64,000 nt of DNA from Sulfuriroseicoccus oceanibius (GTDB lineage Bacteria > Verrucomicrobiota > Verrucomicrobiia > Verrucomicrobiales > SLCJ01): positions 248,001-312,000 of the forward strand of contig NZ_CP066776.1 of assembly GCF_010681825.2 (NCBI RefSeq), given 5' to 3'. Shown here piece by piece: positions 18,770 to 27,552 of the stretch (positions are counted from its first letter, which is position 1; every line of letters begins with the position of its first letter). Below the pieces are notes generated by a model. The model worked only from the letters and a program-made list of their open reading frames with translations, was not told the origin of the DNA and ran no database searches. The translations under genes and the position numbers were made by a program.

Positions 18770-20302
18770 ATGTCTAACCAGCACGCCCCCAACCGCACCA
18801 CGAGCCGAAAATGCGGCATCTCGTTATCACTGAGCTCAATCTGTCTGCTCACAGGGGCGGCAACCATTGCCTGGACTCAAGTCGCGCAGGCGATACCGAT
18901 TTCCCCAGTGGTCAAACGGTCGGAGGTGGTGAAGTCCGGCGCCGGTCAGCTCAAGCTGCACCGCACCGACCGCCTCAAGGTCCGCGGCCATTTGCAGGCT
19001 GGAACCAACGCGATCGGTGAGAAGAATTTGTTCTGGGACCTCGCCCGCCGTGCCGCGGGAAACGACACCTTCGACGCCGATAGCGGATGGCTTGAGTCGT
19101 TCGTCGAACCGGGAGTCAGCTTCCGTTATGAGCTCGATTCAGGGTCATCCTGGTTTGGCAAAGTCTCCGCGGTGGCGTCCAATACATCTGGTACCGACGC
19201 ATTCGACGCCGGCGACGAGGGAAGGATCACGCTCGAGGAAGCCTACATTGGTTACAAGGCGCAGTTGGCTGGAGATACCACTCTGCAGGGGTCGATCGGA
19301 CCGCGCCCACTCAAGTTGGGCACAGGGATGCTGATTTTCAATGGGGGCGCCGATGGCTTCGAACGCGGAACCCTCAAGTTCGGTCCTCGTGATGCGTGGG
19401 AAATGAACGCCATGACACGGCTCGACCACGGCCCGTTCCAAGCCATCGCTTTCTACATCGATGCCAACGAACTGGCATCGAGTGACTCCTCCAACCGAAT
19501 GGCCGGACTGGATCTGCGCTGGGATGGAGAACGCAAGACCTACGCCGGGTTGACTTATATCAACGTCGTGGAGTCGGAAGCACCGTACCCACAAGCGGCG
19601 CTGGGTGGATTCGGTCCACCCAATATCATTGCTGGCGGTCGTGAGGGTCTCCAGTCTGTGAACTTTTACGGCCGCAGCCGGCCATTTGAAGGCACATTGG
19701 ACACCTTGGCTATCTGGTTGGACGCCGCCTACCAGTGGAACGACAGCCCGGACATGCAGGCCTGGGGCGGACGGATCGTGGGCGAATACACGTTCAACGA
19801 CGCCCCGTGGAAGCCCAGCCTTGCCTACCATTACCAGGCATTCTCCGGAGACGACCCGAAGACCAGCAAGCTCGAGCGCTTTGACCCGCTGTACTACAAC
19901 GGCTCACCAAGCGGGTGGGCAACAGGATCAAAGTCGGCGATGGTTTTCATCAACTCCAACGTCCAGTCCCATAACCTCACACTGCGCGTCAACCCATCGC
20001 CCAAGGACATCGTGACCCTGCGTTACGCCCATGTGCGCGCTCACGAACTGCTCAGCCCCGTTCAGTTCGGCCAGGCCACCAGGCTTCAGTTCTCCGACGG
20101 CATTTCCACCGTCGCCTCCGGCGTGGTCGACGCTCATTTGTCGGACGATTTCTTCATCGAATACACCCATATCGTAACCCCTAACCTCTTCCTGACAGGT
20201 GGGTTCAGCATTTCCATCCCCGGTGCCGGCATCAAAGAGGCCGCGGGCGGAAGCGCGCCGAACTGGACGGGAGCTTTCTTCAATGCCGTACTCAACTACT
20301 AA
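18770..20302 (+). CDS. Outer-membrane beta-barrel, alginate-export (AlgE/porin) type
   Basis: A 510-residue protein. It has a long basic N-terminus and signal peptide (ending VAQA, near residue 42 from this start), then repeated amphipathic strands ending in the aromatic outer-membrane signature FFNAVLNY. Segments such as SWFGKVSAVASN, ITLEEAYIGYKA, GPRPLKLGTGMLIFNGGADG and ARAHELLSPVQFG are typical of the alginate-export domain family of porins. It should let a specific solute cross the outer membrane. The ATG at 18770 is preferred to an in-frame TTG at 18734. Its last 20 nt overlap the next gene, so the barrel and the serine hydrolase are probably co-expressed. Confidence 0.85.
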   Translation: MSNQHAPNRTTSRKCGISLSLSSICLLTGAATIAWTQVAQAIPISPVVKRSEVVKSGAGQLKLHRTDRLKVRGHLQAGTNAIGEKNLFWDLARRAAGNDTFDADSGWLESFVEPGVSFRYELDSGSSWFGKVSAVASNTSGTDAFDAGDEGRITLEEAYIGYKAQLAGDTTLQGSIGPRPLKLGTGMLIFNGGADGFERGTLKFGPRDAWEMNAMTRLDHGPFQAIAFYIDANELASSDSSNRMAGLDLRWDGERKTYAGLTYINVVESEAPYPQAALGGFGPPNIIAGGREGLQSVNFYGRSRPFEGTLDTLAIWLDAAYQWNDSPDMQAWGGRIVGEYTFNDAPWKPSLAYHYQAFSGDDPKTSKLERFDPLYYNGSPSGWATGSKSAMVFINSNVQSHNLTLRVNPSPKDIVTLRYAHVRAHELLSPVQFGQATRLQFSDGISTVASGVVDAHLSDDFFIEYTHIVTPNLFLTGGFSISIPGAGIKEAAGGSAPNWTGAFFNAVLNY

Positions 20303-21638
20303 ACTCGCTGCTATTTCCGCCGGGCTTTCGGCCCTTGTCGCCATGTCATCCCACGCCGGCCCAGAACAAGCGCCCGCGCTGGACGCAGACGCCTCCGATC
20401 CGGTGAAACTCGGGTGGATGGAGGGATTCCCGCCACCGCAGAACAAACTCATCGGCCAGCCCGATTCGAACTACTTCAGCTTTCCAAAGCTGCGCTGGAC
20501 GGTTTGTCATTTCCGTGAGCTTCTGCCTACCAAACAAGTGAGCCGCGGACTGGGCGCACCGATTCCACTTCCGGTGGCCCCTGAGGACAAAGGAATCGAC
20601 TACGTGACCTTCACGCCCATCGGCAGTGACACGAAGATGACGTGGAAGGACTCGCTGGCCGCCAATTACACCGACGGCATCCTCGTTCTCCACCAAGGCG
20701 AAATCGTCTACGAACGCTACTTCGGCGCACTGCGGGAAGACGGCAAACACGGCGCCATGTCGATGACCAAATCGATGACCGGTTTGCTCGCTGAAATCCT
20801 CGTGGCGGAAGGGACACTGGATGAAAACGCAAAGGTAGTCACCATCGTGCCGGAGTTGGAAGGCAGCGCGTTTGGCGACGCCACGGTGCGCCAGGTCATG
20901 GATATGACCACCGCCCTCCGCTACAGCGAAAACTACGCCGACCCGAACGCCGATATCTGGGTCTACAGCGCCGCCGCCAGCCCACTCCCAAAACCCGCCG
21001 ACTACACCGGTCCGCGCGGATATTACGAGTACCTCCAAACCGTGCAGAAAGAAGGCACGCACGGTGAGGCATTCGGTTACAAAACCATCAACACCGACGC
21101 CCTCGGCTGGATCCTGGCCCGCACCACCAACAAGGACGTCGCCACCCTGCTCTCGGAGCGGCTGTGGCGGAAAATCGGCGCGGAACAAGATGGCTACATG
21201 ACCGTCGATTCGACCGGCACACCATTCGCCGGAGGTGGGCTCAGCGCCGGCTTGCGCGACCTCGGCCGCATCGGTCAGCTCGTGCTCAATGGCGGCGAAC
21301 TCAATGGTGAGGAAATCTTCCCCGTCGAAGCAGTGGAGAACATCCGCAGCGGAGGAGACAAGGCAGCCTTTGCCAAAGCGGGCTACAAGGCACTGGAAGG
21401 CGGAAGTTACCGCGGCATGTGGTGGATCTTCCACAACCCACACGGTGCCTTTGCCGCCCGCGGCGTGCATGGCCAGACCATCTACATCGACCCGACCGCC
21501 GAGATGGTGATCGTGCGCTTTGCCTCGCACCCGAAAGCCAAGAACGCGGCAATCGACCCAACCTCGCTGCCTGCCTTCCAGGCGCTGGCTGAATACCTGA
21601 TGGCAAAAAACGCCACTCCGGAACAGCCGGAGGAGTAA
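20283..21638 (+). CDS. Secreted serine hydrolase, class C beta-lactamase/NylB-like
   Basis: A 451-residue protein. It has a signal peptide (about 1-25, ...SSHA), then a beta-lactamase-fold domain with SMTK (Ser160, Lys163) as the SxxK nucleophile pair. The Tyr loop is TTALRYSENYADPNAD, as in 6-aminohexanoate-dimer hydrolase relatives, and the late strand GVHGQTIYIDP takes the place of the KTG box. It hydrolyses an amide or ester in the periplasm; the true substrate is unknown. The start overlaps the upstream barrel gene by 20 nt (ATG 20283, barrel stop 20300-20302), a strong sign of translational coupling. Confidence 0.9.
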   Translation: MPYSTTKLAAISAGLSALVAMSSHAGPEQAPALDADASDPVKLGWMEGFPPPQNKLIGQPDSNYFSFPKLRWTVCHFRELLPTKQVSRGLGAPIPLPVAPEDKGIDYVTFTPIGSDTKMTWKDSLAANYTDGILVLHQGEIVYERYFGALREDGKHGAMSMTKSMTGLLAEILVAEGTLDENAKVVTIVPELEGSAFGDATVRQVMDMTTALRYSENYADPNADIWVYSAAASPLPKPADYTGPRGYYEYLQTVQKEGTHGEAFGYKTINTDALGWILARTTNKDVATLLSERLWRKIGAEQDGYMTVDSTGTPFAGGGLSAGLRDLGRIGQLVLNGGELNGEEIFPVEAVENIRSGGDKAAFAKAGYKALEGGSYRGMWWIFHNPHGAFAARGVHGQTIYIDPTAEMVIVRFASHPKAKNAAIDPTSLPAFQALAEYLMAKNATPEQPEE

Positions 21639-21670
21639 GGTAGCAACGCAGCCCGAAAACGAATTCGAGA

Positions 21671-21705
21671 GCCCACCGTGCCCATCCGGCGCGGTGGGCT
21701 TTTTT
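21671..21705 (+). terminator. Intrinsic terminator after the barrel-hydrolase operon
   Basis: GCCCACCGTG pairs with CGCGGTGGGC (9 bp) across about 9 nt, followed by six Ts, 33 nt after the serine hydrolase stop. Confidence 0.88.
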
Positions 21706-21793
21706 GGTTGGTAAACCCAACCAGTGCGACAGCTTCGAATTTCAGTTTCGCATTGGCGCAATCACTGGTAGCTTGAGCCAACCACTCATCGCC

Positions 21794-22876
21794 ATGCCAA
21801 AAGGACCCATCCCCGTTCGCACCAGCCTCGTCACCGAAGCCCTGCGTGTGATGAAACAACGCATCGCCGACAACGAGTGGCCAAGCCACTTGCCCGGCGA
21901 ACGCTCTCTCGCCAATACCTTGCACGTCGGACGCGACACCATCCGCATGGTGCTGCAAGAGCTCGAAAACGATGGCTGGATCCTGCCCGCTCAGCCTGGC
22001 TGCCGCCGCATGATCGCCCCGGACGCCGCGCGCAAACAAAGCTCACCAGAAGCCCTGCGGGTCGGTGTGCTTTCACCCCAGCCACTGGAGCAACTGCAAC
22101 AACCGATGCTACTGGAGCTAGACCACATCCGCGGCGCACTGGCTGCCAAAGATGGATCGATGGAATTTTTCTCTCCGCGCTGGCACGGTTTGGCGGATCC
22201 ATCGGCACAACTGGAGACGCTCATTGCCGAGGCCCGCTGCAGTTCGTGGATCTTGCTGCGCTCGACCGAAGCAATCCAACGCTGGTTCCACGATCACAAG
22301 ATTCGCTGCATCGTGCGAGGCTCCATCCACGCCGGCATTCAACTTCCGTTCCTCGATGTCGATTGGGAAGCCACTGCCCGCCATGCTGCCGGCCGATTGT
22401 GGCGACTCGGTCACCGCCGTGTTGCGTTGCTCGTGCCAACCGAGCCCTTGCTGGGCATTGCAGCGGCCAAACGAGGGATCCAGGGCTTTAACGAAGACGG
22501 ATTCGAACCCATCGAGGTGGAAGAAGACGGAACCGCCGCAGGACTTTGCCGTGCCGCAGAGGCCGCATTGATCTCGCCTCGACCGCCATCCGCCTTCATC
22601 GCCACCCGCCCACGCCAAGTGGCGACGCTGCTCACCTGGCTCGGCAGTCACGGCATCCGGGTGCCAGGGAAAATCAGCATCATCTCGCTCGCCGACGAGC
22701 AGTTCCTCGATCACCTCGTCCCAGCGATCGACCGCTATCGCACGTCCCCCTCTTCCGTCGCCCGACGCGTGGTGCGCCGCGTTACCTCGCTTACCCACAC
22801 CGGCAACGTGCAGAAGCACAAAGGATGGATCATCCCGAAACCCATCCCCGGCGGGTCCACCGGCCCCGCCAAGTGA
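21794..22876 (+). CDS. Transcription regulator: GntR winged helix plus LacI-type sensor domain
   Basis: A 360-residue regulator. Residues about 8-75 form a GntR-type winged helix: LVTEALRVMKQRI, LPGERSLANTLHVGRDTIRM, VLQELENDGWI. The remainder is a periplasmic-binding-protein-like sensor as in LacI repressors (GVLSPQP, FLDVDWEATARHAAGRLW, LGHRRVALLVP, KRGIQGFNEDGFE). It probably binds a sugar or similar small molecule. It lies directly after the barrel/serine-hydrolase operon on the same strand but behind a terminator, so a regulatory link is only a guess. The LacI-like hinge helix is absent because the DNA domain is GntR. Confidence 0.88.
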   Translation: MPKGPIPVRTSLVTEALRVMKQRIADNEWPSHLPGERSLANTLHVGRDTIRMVLQELENDGWILPAQPGCRRMIAPDAARKQSSPEALRVGVLSPQPLEQLQQPMLLELDHIRGALAAKDGSMEFFSPRWHGLADPSAQLETLIAEARCSSWILLRSTEAIQRWFHDHKIRCIVRGSIHAGIQLPFLDVDWEATARHAAGRLWRLGHRRVALLVPTEPLLGIAAAKRGIQGFNEDGFEPIEVEEDGTAAGLCRAAEAALISPRPPSAFIATRPRQVATLLTWLGSHGIRVPGKISIISLADEQFLDHLVPAIDRYRTSPSSVARRVVRRVTSLTHTGNVQKHKGWIIPKPIPGGSTGPAK

Positions 22877-22883
22877 GCCGCAC

Positions 22884-23110
22884 AGCTGAGGGTGGTTCGT
22901 TTGGAGGAACCGCAGATGATCAGGATTTCCGCGGATTCCGTTTGAGCGTTACGACGAAGGTCCGCTGGTTCTTCGCCGGACTCAATGGACGGCATCACTC
23001 CGACGGTGGGGACACCGTCCCTCCAGCGCTGCGCATGCATGTGCGGCCCTCCGGACCGCCGGTTTCCCATCCGGCCGCCAAAACAAAGGAGCGCAGCAAC
23101 CTCACTCCCC
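22884..23110. repeat. Composite intergenic repeat, copy 1
   Basis: The first module (22884-23027) runs from AGCTGAGGGTGG through GGAACCGCAGATGATCAGG to the hairpin GACGGTGGGGACACCGTC and CTCCAGC. The second (23028-23110) carries GGACCGCCGGTTTCCCATCC and AAAGGAGCGCAGC. Module 1 is repeated at 23131 and 24841; module 2 is repeated at 23.34 kb, 25.06 kb and around the IS at 37.6-39.0 kb. No coding potential. Confidence 0.85.
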
Positions 23111-23130
23111 TCTTTCCCCCGCGGCTACCG

Positions 23131-23274
23131 AGCTGAGGGTGGTTCCTTTAGAGAAACCGCAGATGATCAGGATTTCCGCGGATTCCGTTTGAGCGTTACG
23201 ACGAAGGTCTGCTGGCTCTTCGCCTGACTCGATGGACGGCATCGCACCGACGGTGGGGACACCGTCGCTCCAGC
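23131..23274. repeat. Composite intergenic repeat, copy 2 (module 1)
   Basis: About 90% identical to 22884-23027 in direct orientation, including the phrase CCGCGGATTCCGTTTGAGCG and the GACGGTGGGGACACCGTC hairpin. It lies upstream of the YeeE/YedE pair. Confidence 0.85.
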
Positions 23275-23329
23275 TGAGATGGGTCGGCGCTCCATCGCCT
23301 GTGGTGGCCGACTCTTATTTACCCGATGA

Positions 23330-23440
23330 GATCGTTTCGATTCTCTTTGGGATCTTCGGGTCTTTGCGTGAGCATCCCTTTCGAACCGCCAGTTTCCCAT
23401 CCGGCCACCAAAACAAGGGAGCGCAGCGACCACTCCCCCC
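23330..23440. repeat. Intergenic repeat module 2, further copy
   Basis: Contains CTTTGCGTGAGCATCCCTTT, CGCCAGTTTCCCATCCGGCC and GGGAGCGCAGCGACC. The same module is found after the YeeE/YedE pair (25057-25153) and is the site into which the IS inserted at 37.6 kb. Confidence 0.8.
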
Positions 23441-23612
23441 CAGGTCGGCCCCAGGCAATTTCACACGAGCGAGGGCCAAGCTCCCACACCCCAATCCCTC
23501 CCATCCTGCAATCTGCGGAAAAAAACGCGACCAGTGACACTCGCCTCCCCATTCCCCGACGCCGGAACTGAAAGCCCTCTGCGTCTTCGCCCCTCTACCC
23601 CCTCCTAACTCA

Positions 23613-23642
23613 TTGATAATCAAAGTAGCTTACTGGTAACAT
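23613..23642 (+). promoter_or_regulatory. Candidate promoter and operator for the YeeE/YedE pair
   Basis: TTGATA (23613-23618), an 18-nt spacer and TAACAT (23637-23642) form a sigma70-like promoter in an unusually AT-rich 50-bp patch. The -35 overlaps a perfect 11-bp palindrome, TTGATAATCAA, a plausible operator for a dimeric regulator. The gene that follows has a near-perfect SD (AAAGGAGG, 23678-23685), which is rare in this window. Confidence 0.4.
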
Positions 23643-23690
23643 TCTTCATTAACCACCACCACGTGGAGTGAACTTACAAAGGAGGATTCA

Positions 23691-24260
23691 ATGAAAGAAT
23701 GGACATGGTTCCAGTCGGGATTGGCCCTGGCCGCGAGCTTCCTACTCGCTGTGATCTTGGTCAAACCGATCGGAGTATCCACACAGTTTGTCATTCTGGA
23801 CGGGGTGATTGCCAACGCGATCAACCCCGAACTCGTTCAGGAAAACCCGGAGGCAAAAAGCGGCTACGAAAGCCCGAACGCCTACCTCAACAAATCCGGC
23901 GGCAAATACGCCAAGAGCATCGCCAAGCCGATCAACTACGGATTTGTCTTCGTGATCGCGATGGTCGGGGGCGGGCTCATTTCGCGGCTCACGCGGAAAG
24001 ACAAGTCGTTAGACCAAATCCCGATCGCACACACCCGTCGCTTCGGATCCAACATCTGGCTGCGGTATGTGCTCACATTCATAGGAGGCGCAATCGTCCT
24101 TTGGGGAGCACGCCTCGCTGGGGGATGCACCAGCGGCCACATGATGAGCGGCATGATGCAGACAGCAGTCAGCGGTTACCTTTTTGCCGCAGCCGCCTTC
24201 GTGGTCGCGATCCCAACCGCCTTGCTGGTTTATAAACGCAAATCATCGGAGGACGTATAA
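23691..24260 (+). CDS. YeeE/YedE family transporter subunit 1
   Basis: A 189-residue membrane protein with four or five TM helices. The family motif ARLAGGCTSGHMMSG with its conserved Cys lies near residue 145; in the YeeE/TsuA family such cysteines line the path for thiosulfate or other sulfur species. A loop of about 50 residues (NPELVQENPEAKSGYESP) separates the first two helices. The start at ATG 23691 is fixed by the strong SD. The stop overlaps the next start (TAATG), so the two half-size proteins are made together and probably form one transporter. Substrate thiosulfate/sulfide-like by family, not proven. Confidence 0.88.
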   Translation: MKEWTWFQSGLALAASFLLAVILVKPIGVSTQFVILDGVIANAINPELVQENPEAKSGYESPNAYLNKSGGKYAKSIAKPINYGFVFVIAMVGGGLISRLTRKDKSLDQIPIAHTRRFGSNIWLRYVLTFIGGAIVLWGARLAGGCTSGHMMSGMMQTAVSGYLFAAAAFVVAIPTALLVYKRKSSEDV

Positions 24261-24829
24261 TGGACATTTTACTCGCACTACTGCTTGGCGGGCTTTTCGG
24301 ATTCGTACTCGAACGAGCGGGCGCCGCCAACCCGGACAAGATCATCGGCATGCTCACTCTGAAGGACCTCCATCTGATGAAGGCCATCTTCAGCGCCATC
24401 GGCATCGCCTCCTTGCTACTCTTTGCTGGCGTCGCCATGGGTCTGGTGGAGATCAGCCACCTCTCGATCAAAGGCATGTACCCCGGCGTGCTCATCGGCG
24501 GGGCATTACTCGGACTCGGCTGGGCTCTTGGTGGGTTCTGCCCGGGGACGGGGGTGGTCGCCGCTGGCCGCGGCCGCAAAGATGCACTGACCTTCATCCT
24601 CGGCGGGCTGGTCGGGGCCTGGATCTTCACGCTTCAATATGAAGGCCTCGCCGAGGCGGGCTGGATGGAGTCATGGTTTGGCGGCAAAGCCACCTTGGTC
24701 GACACCGGAGCTAAGGGTGCCACACCGCTGCTCGAAGGCGAGTGGACACTCGTTCTCGCGATGGCAATTGGCCTGGCGATGCTGGCGATTGGCAAGGTGC
24801 TACCACTCCACCCAAGCGGTGAGGACTGA
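24260..24829 (+). CDS. YeeE/YedE-type transporter subunit 2 (DUF6691-like)
   Basis: A 189-residue membrane protein with about five TM helices. The conserved segment ALGGFCPGTGVVAAGRGRKD (near residues 93-112) matches the second-half partner of split YeeE/YedE transporters. The LTLKDLHLMKAIFSAIGIA stretch also fits that family. Translation starts by 1-nt overlap with the upstream stop. Both genes are bracketed by direct repeats (22884/23131 on the left, 24841 on the right) in a region with different base composition from the neighbours, which suggests acquisition as a unit. Confidence 0.88.
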   Translation: MDILLALLLGGLFGFVLERAGAANPDKIIGMLTLKDLHLMKAIFSAIGIASLLLFAGVAMGLVEISHLSIKGMYPGVLIGGALLGLGWALGGFCPGTGVVAAGRGRKDALTFILGGLVGAWIFTLQYEGLAEAGWMESWFGGKATLVDTGAKGATPLLEGEWTLVLAMAIGLAMLAIGKVLPLHPSGED

Positions 24830-24840
24830 CGTGCGCCGCG

Positions 24841-24983
24841 GAGCTCAGCGTGGCTCGGTTTTAGGAACCGCAGATTACCCCGATTGGCGCGGATTCTTTT
24901 GGTGAGTTACGACGAGGGTCCGTTGGTTCGTTGCCTGACTCAATGGACGGCACCGCACCGACGGTGGGGACACCGTCACTCCA
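24841..24983. repeat. Composite intergenic repeat, copy 3 (module 1)
   Basis: A direct, more diverged copy of 22884-23027: GAACCGCAGATTACCCCGAT, GCGCGGATTCTTTTGGTGAG and GACGGTGGGGACACCGTC are recognisable. It begins 11 nt after the stop of the second YeeE/YedE gene. Confidence 0.8.
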
Positions 24984-25056
24984 GGATGCAATGGTCGGCG
25001 CGTGTATTACGATCGCCGGTGGTGGACGACGTTTCCTTACCCACTGCGGGCGCATG

Positions 25057-25153
25057 AAACCTCTTTGGGCGCTTCGGGCTTTGCGTGAGCATCCCTTTCG
25101 GACCGCCGGATTGCACCCGGCCACCAATCACAAAGGAGCGCAGCGACCTCACT
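25057..25153. repeat. Intergenic repeat module 2, copy right of the YeeE/YedE pair
   Basis: CTTTGCGTGAGCATCCCTTT, CCGGCCACCAATCACAAAGG and AGCGCAGCGACCTCACTCCC match 23028-23110 and 23340-23440. Farther right (25225-25262) lies a further hairpin phrase (ACGGCAGGAATGCC) and the word CAGCGCTGCGCATGCATG. The rest of the gap to 25598 shows no gene; a weak TTGCTA..GATAAG pair near 25506-25534 may serve the helicase gene. Confidence 0.75.
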
Positions 25154-25598
25154 CCCCAAATCGCCCCCGGAGCCCAAAGCTCTCTCCGTCTTAGCGACAG
25201 CGTGGTCTCTGCGTGCCCCATTCCCAACGACGGCAGGAATGCCATCCCACCAGCGCTGCGCATGCATGCCCCGGTGACCTTCGTTTGCGGACCTGCAGCG
25301 TCCGCACAACGACGGCACAAAAGCGCTGCGAAGCCCCCCACTTGACCCCGTATCTCACACAGGCTCAACACCCACGCGGCCCTTCTACCATAAGAGAAGG
25401 AGCTCTAATCGTTTGATAGGCACAGCTCACCCGAATCACTCATAAAACCCTGCAAACCCGCGTATCCGAACAAGCGGGATGGCCGCCACCCGCTCCACTG
25501 AGCGGTTGCTATTTACGGATTCGCGGCGATAAGTTGCTTCCCGCGCGAATCTTGTCCCCGAAGTGTGTGTGCGGCGATGAAGTTGAACCCATCACACT

Positions 25599-27359
25599 AT
25601 GGATATCCCACCGTTCTCAGAACTCGGACTGCCAGACGCCCTCGTCTCAGCAGTCGCAGCCCTCGGCTACGAAAAGCCGTCCCCTATTCAAGCCTTGTCG
25701 ATCCCACACGCCCTCACCGGCCGTGACCTGATCGGCTTGTCGCAGACTGGATCTGGCAAAACCGCCGCATTCACCCTGCCGGTCTTGGCCAAATTGGACG
25801 TCGCCATCAACGCTCCACAAGCGCTGATCCTGTGCCCTACCCGTGAACTTGCCGTGCAGGTGTGCGAAGAAGTGCACCGCCTCGCAGCTCACCTCGATAA
25901 TTTCCGCGCCGTTCCTGTTTACGGGGGTGCCCCGATCGACCGCCAGATCCGCAGCTTGCGCAATGGCCCACAGATGGTCGTCGGCACACCTGGCCGATTG
26001 CTCGACCATTTGCGCCGCAAGACCTTCAAGACCGACCACATTCAAACCGTGGTTCTCGACGAAGCCGACCGCATGCTCGACATGGGCTTCCGCGAGGAAA
26101 TGGAAGACCTGCTCGGCTCGATGCCTGAGGAGCACCAGACGCTCTTCTTCTCGGCCACAATGAACCAAGGCGTGAGCCGCCTGATCCAGCGCTTCGGCAA
26201 CGATCCGGAAACCGTTTCCATCGAGCAGAAGTCGAAGACCGTCGACAGCATCGAGCAAAGCTACTTCGAAGTACGCAACCGCTCGAAAGTCGAGGTCATG
26301 AGCCGCATCCTCGACATGGAGTCACCGCGTCTCGCGATCGCATTCTGCAACACCAAGCGTGTCGTGGACGAAACCACCGAGGCGTTGATCGCCCGTGGCT
26401 ACAATGCCGACCGTCTCCACGGCGACATCACCCAGCAGATGCGCGAGCGCACGCTCAAGCGCTTCCGTGAGGGTACCGTCGAGGTGCTCGTTGCCACCGA
26501 CGTGGCCGCACGTGGTCTCGACGTCGATGACATCGATGTCGTGTTCAACCTGGACCTGCCACAGGATCCGGAAGACTACGTCCACCGCATCGGCCGCACC
26601 GGTCGTGCCGGTCGCTCGGGCAAGGCTTACACCTTCGTGTTCGGCCGTGACATCCACCGCTTGCAGATGGTGGAGCGCTACACCAAGCACATCATCCGCC
26701 GCGAGCGCATCCCATCCGTGGAGCAAGTTGAAGGAAAACGTTCCGACCTCTTGTTTGAAGCGCTCAAGGACCGCCTTGAGAGCGGCAAGTTCGACCAGCA
26801 GCAGGAGTATGTCGACCGCTTGCTCGAACAGGGACACACCCCGACTGATATCGCTGGCGCTCTCTTCACCCTCTTGCGCGAAGCCCAGGGCCGCGAAGGA
26901 GAAACCATTCAGGAAGACCGTCACCCAGACCGCCCGACACCACGCCGCACCGGCGACGACGCCCCACGTCGTGGGGAGCGTCGCGAACGCGGTGACCGTG
27001 GTGACCGCCGGGAGTTCCGCGACCGCGACGACCGCCGAGGTGATCGCCGTGAGCGAGGCGACCGCGGAGATCGTGGTGATCGTGGTGGCCGCGACTTCGG
27101 TCCTCGTCCGGTCGAAGAGGGCATGACCCGCTTGTTTGTATCCGTCGGTAAAGCCGCGGGAGCCAAGCCTGGGGAGATTGCCGGAATGATCTACAACGAG
27201 GCCAACTTGAGCCGCGACGACGTCGGCCGCATTTCGCTCTTCCCACGTCACACCTTGGTGGACGTGCGCGCAGACGTGGCGAGCAATGTCGTGAAGGCGC
27301 TCAAGCACGCCAAGATGAAGGGCCGCCCAGTGCGCGTCGATTTCGACCGCCAGGGCTAA
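25599..27359 (+). CDS. deaD: DEAD-box RNA helicase, DeaD/CsdA type
   Basis: A 586-residue ATP-dependent RNA helicase. It has the Q-motif [24 protein letters not shown], motif I QTGSGKT, Ia [10 protein letters not shown], Ib [52 protein letters not shown] and [17 protein letters not shown]. An Arg/Gly/Asp-rich linker at about residues 440-505 contains many RGD/RRGD repeats. The end is a DbpA-like RNA-binding domain ([20 protein letters not shown]). It probably acts in ribosome assembly and cold adaptation. Strong terminator downstream. Confidence 0.95.
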   Translation: MDIPPFSELGLPDALVSAVAALGYEKPSPIQALSIPHALTGRDLIGLSQTGSGKTAAFTLPVLAKLDVAINAPQALILCPTRELAVQVCEEVHRLAAHLDNFRAVPVYGGAPIDRQIRSLRNGPQMVVGTPGRLLDHLRRKTFKTDHIQTVVLDEADRMLDMGFREEMEDLLGSMPEEHQTLFFSATMNQGVSRLIQRFGNDPETVSIEQKSKTVDSIEQSYFEVRNRSKVEVMSRILDMESPRLAIAFCNTKRVVDETTEALIARGYNADRLHGDITQQMRERTLKRFREGTVEVLVATDVAARGLDVDDIDVVFNLDLPQDPEDYVHRIGRTGRAGRSGKAYTFVFGRDIHRLQMVERYTKHIIRRERIPSVEQVEGKRSDLLFEALKDRLESGKFDQQQEYVDRLLEQGHTPTDIAGALFTLLREAQGREGETIQEDRHPDRPTPRRTGDDAPRRGERRERGDRGDRREFRDRDDRRGDRRERGDRGDRGDRGGRDFGPRPVEEGMTRLFVSVGKAAGAKPGEIAGMIYNEANLSRDDVGRISLFPRHTLVDVRADVASNVVKALKHAKMKGRPVRVDFDRQG

Positions 27360-27398
27360 CCTTTGCAGAAAGATAACCGGAGCATCGCGCTCCAGCCG

Positions 27399-27432
27399 CC
27401 GGGGCCGACAGATCAACTGTCGGCCCCGGTTT
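27399..27432 (+). terminator. Intrinsic terminator of the helicase gene
   Basis: CCGGGGCCGACAG and CTGTCGGCCCCGG form a perfect 13-bp stem with a 5-nt loop (ATCAA), followed by TTTGGTTTCC. It lies 39 nt after the helicase stop. Confidence 0.85.
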
Positions 27433-27552
27433 GGTTTCCGCTCGTAGGGACTTGCTCCCTCCGCCGCGCTACATTTGCGCCCGCCAGCACGGAAACCGCC
27501 GAGTCCATCGCCCCCACTTGACCCACCTACCATCGCTCCGCATGCTCGGCTC

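Noticed and set aside
22884-24983. Composite transposon carrying the YeeE/YedE genes
   Set aside because: Flanking repeats contain no transposase, no terminal inverted repeats and no target duplication; the same repeats occur in unrelated gaps.
26940-27125. RGD/RRGD-rich stretch as a separate repeat element or frameshift in the helicase gene
   Set aside because: Frame is open throughout and the DbpA-like domain follows in frame; such Arg/Gly/Asp linkers are normal in DeaD-type helicases.
27433-27552. THF riboswitch upstream of fhs
   Set aside because: No conserved THF-riboswitch core was recognisable in the 120-nt leader.
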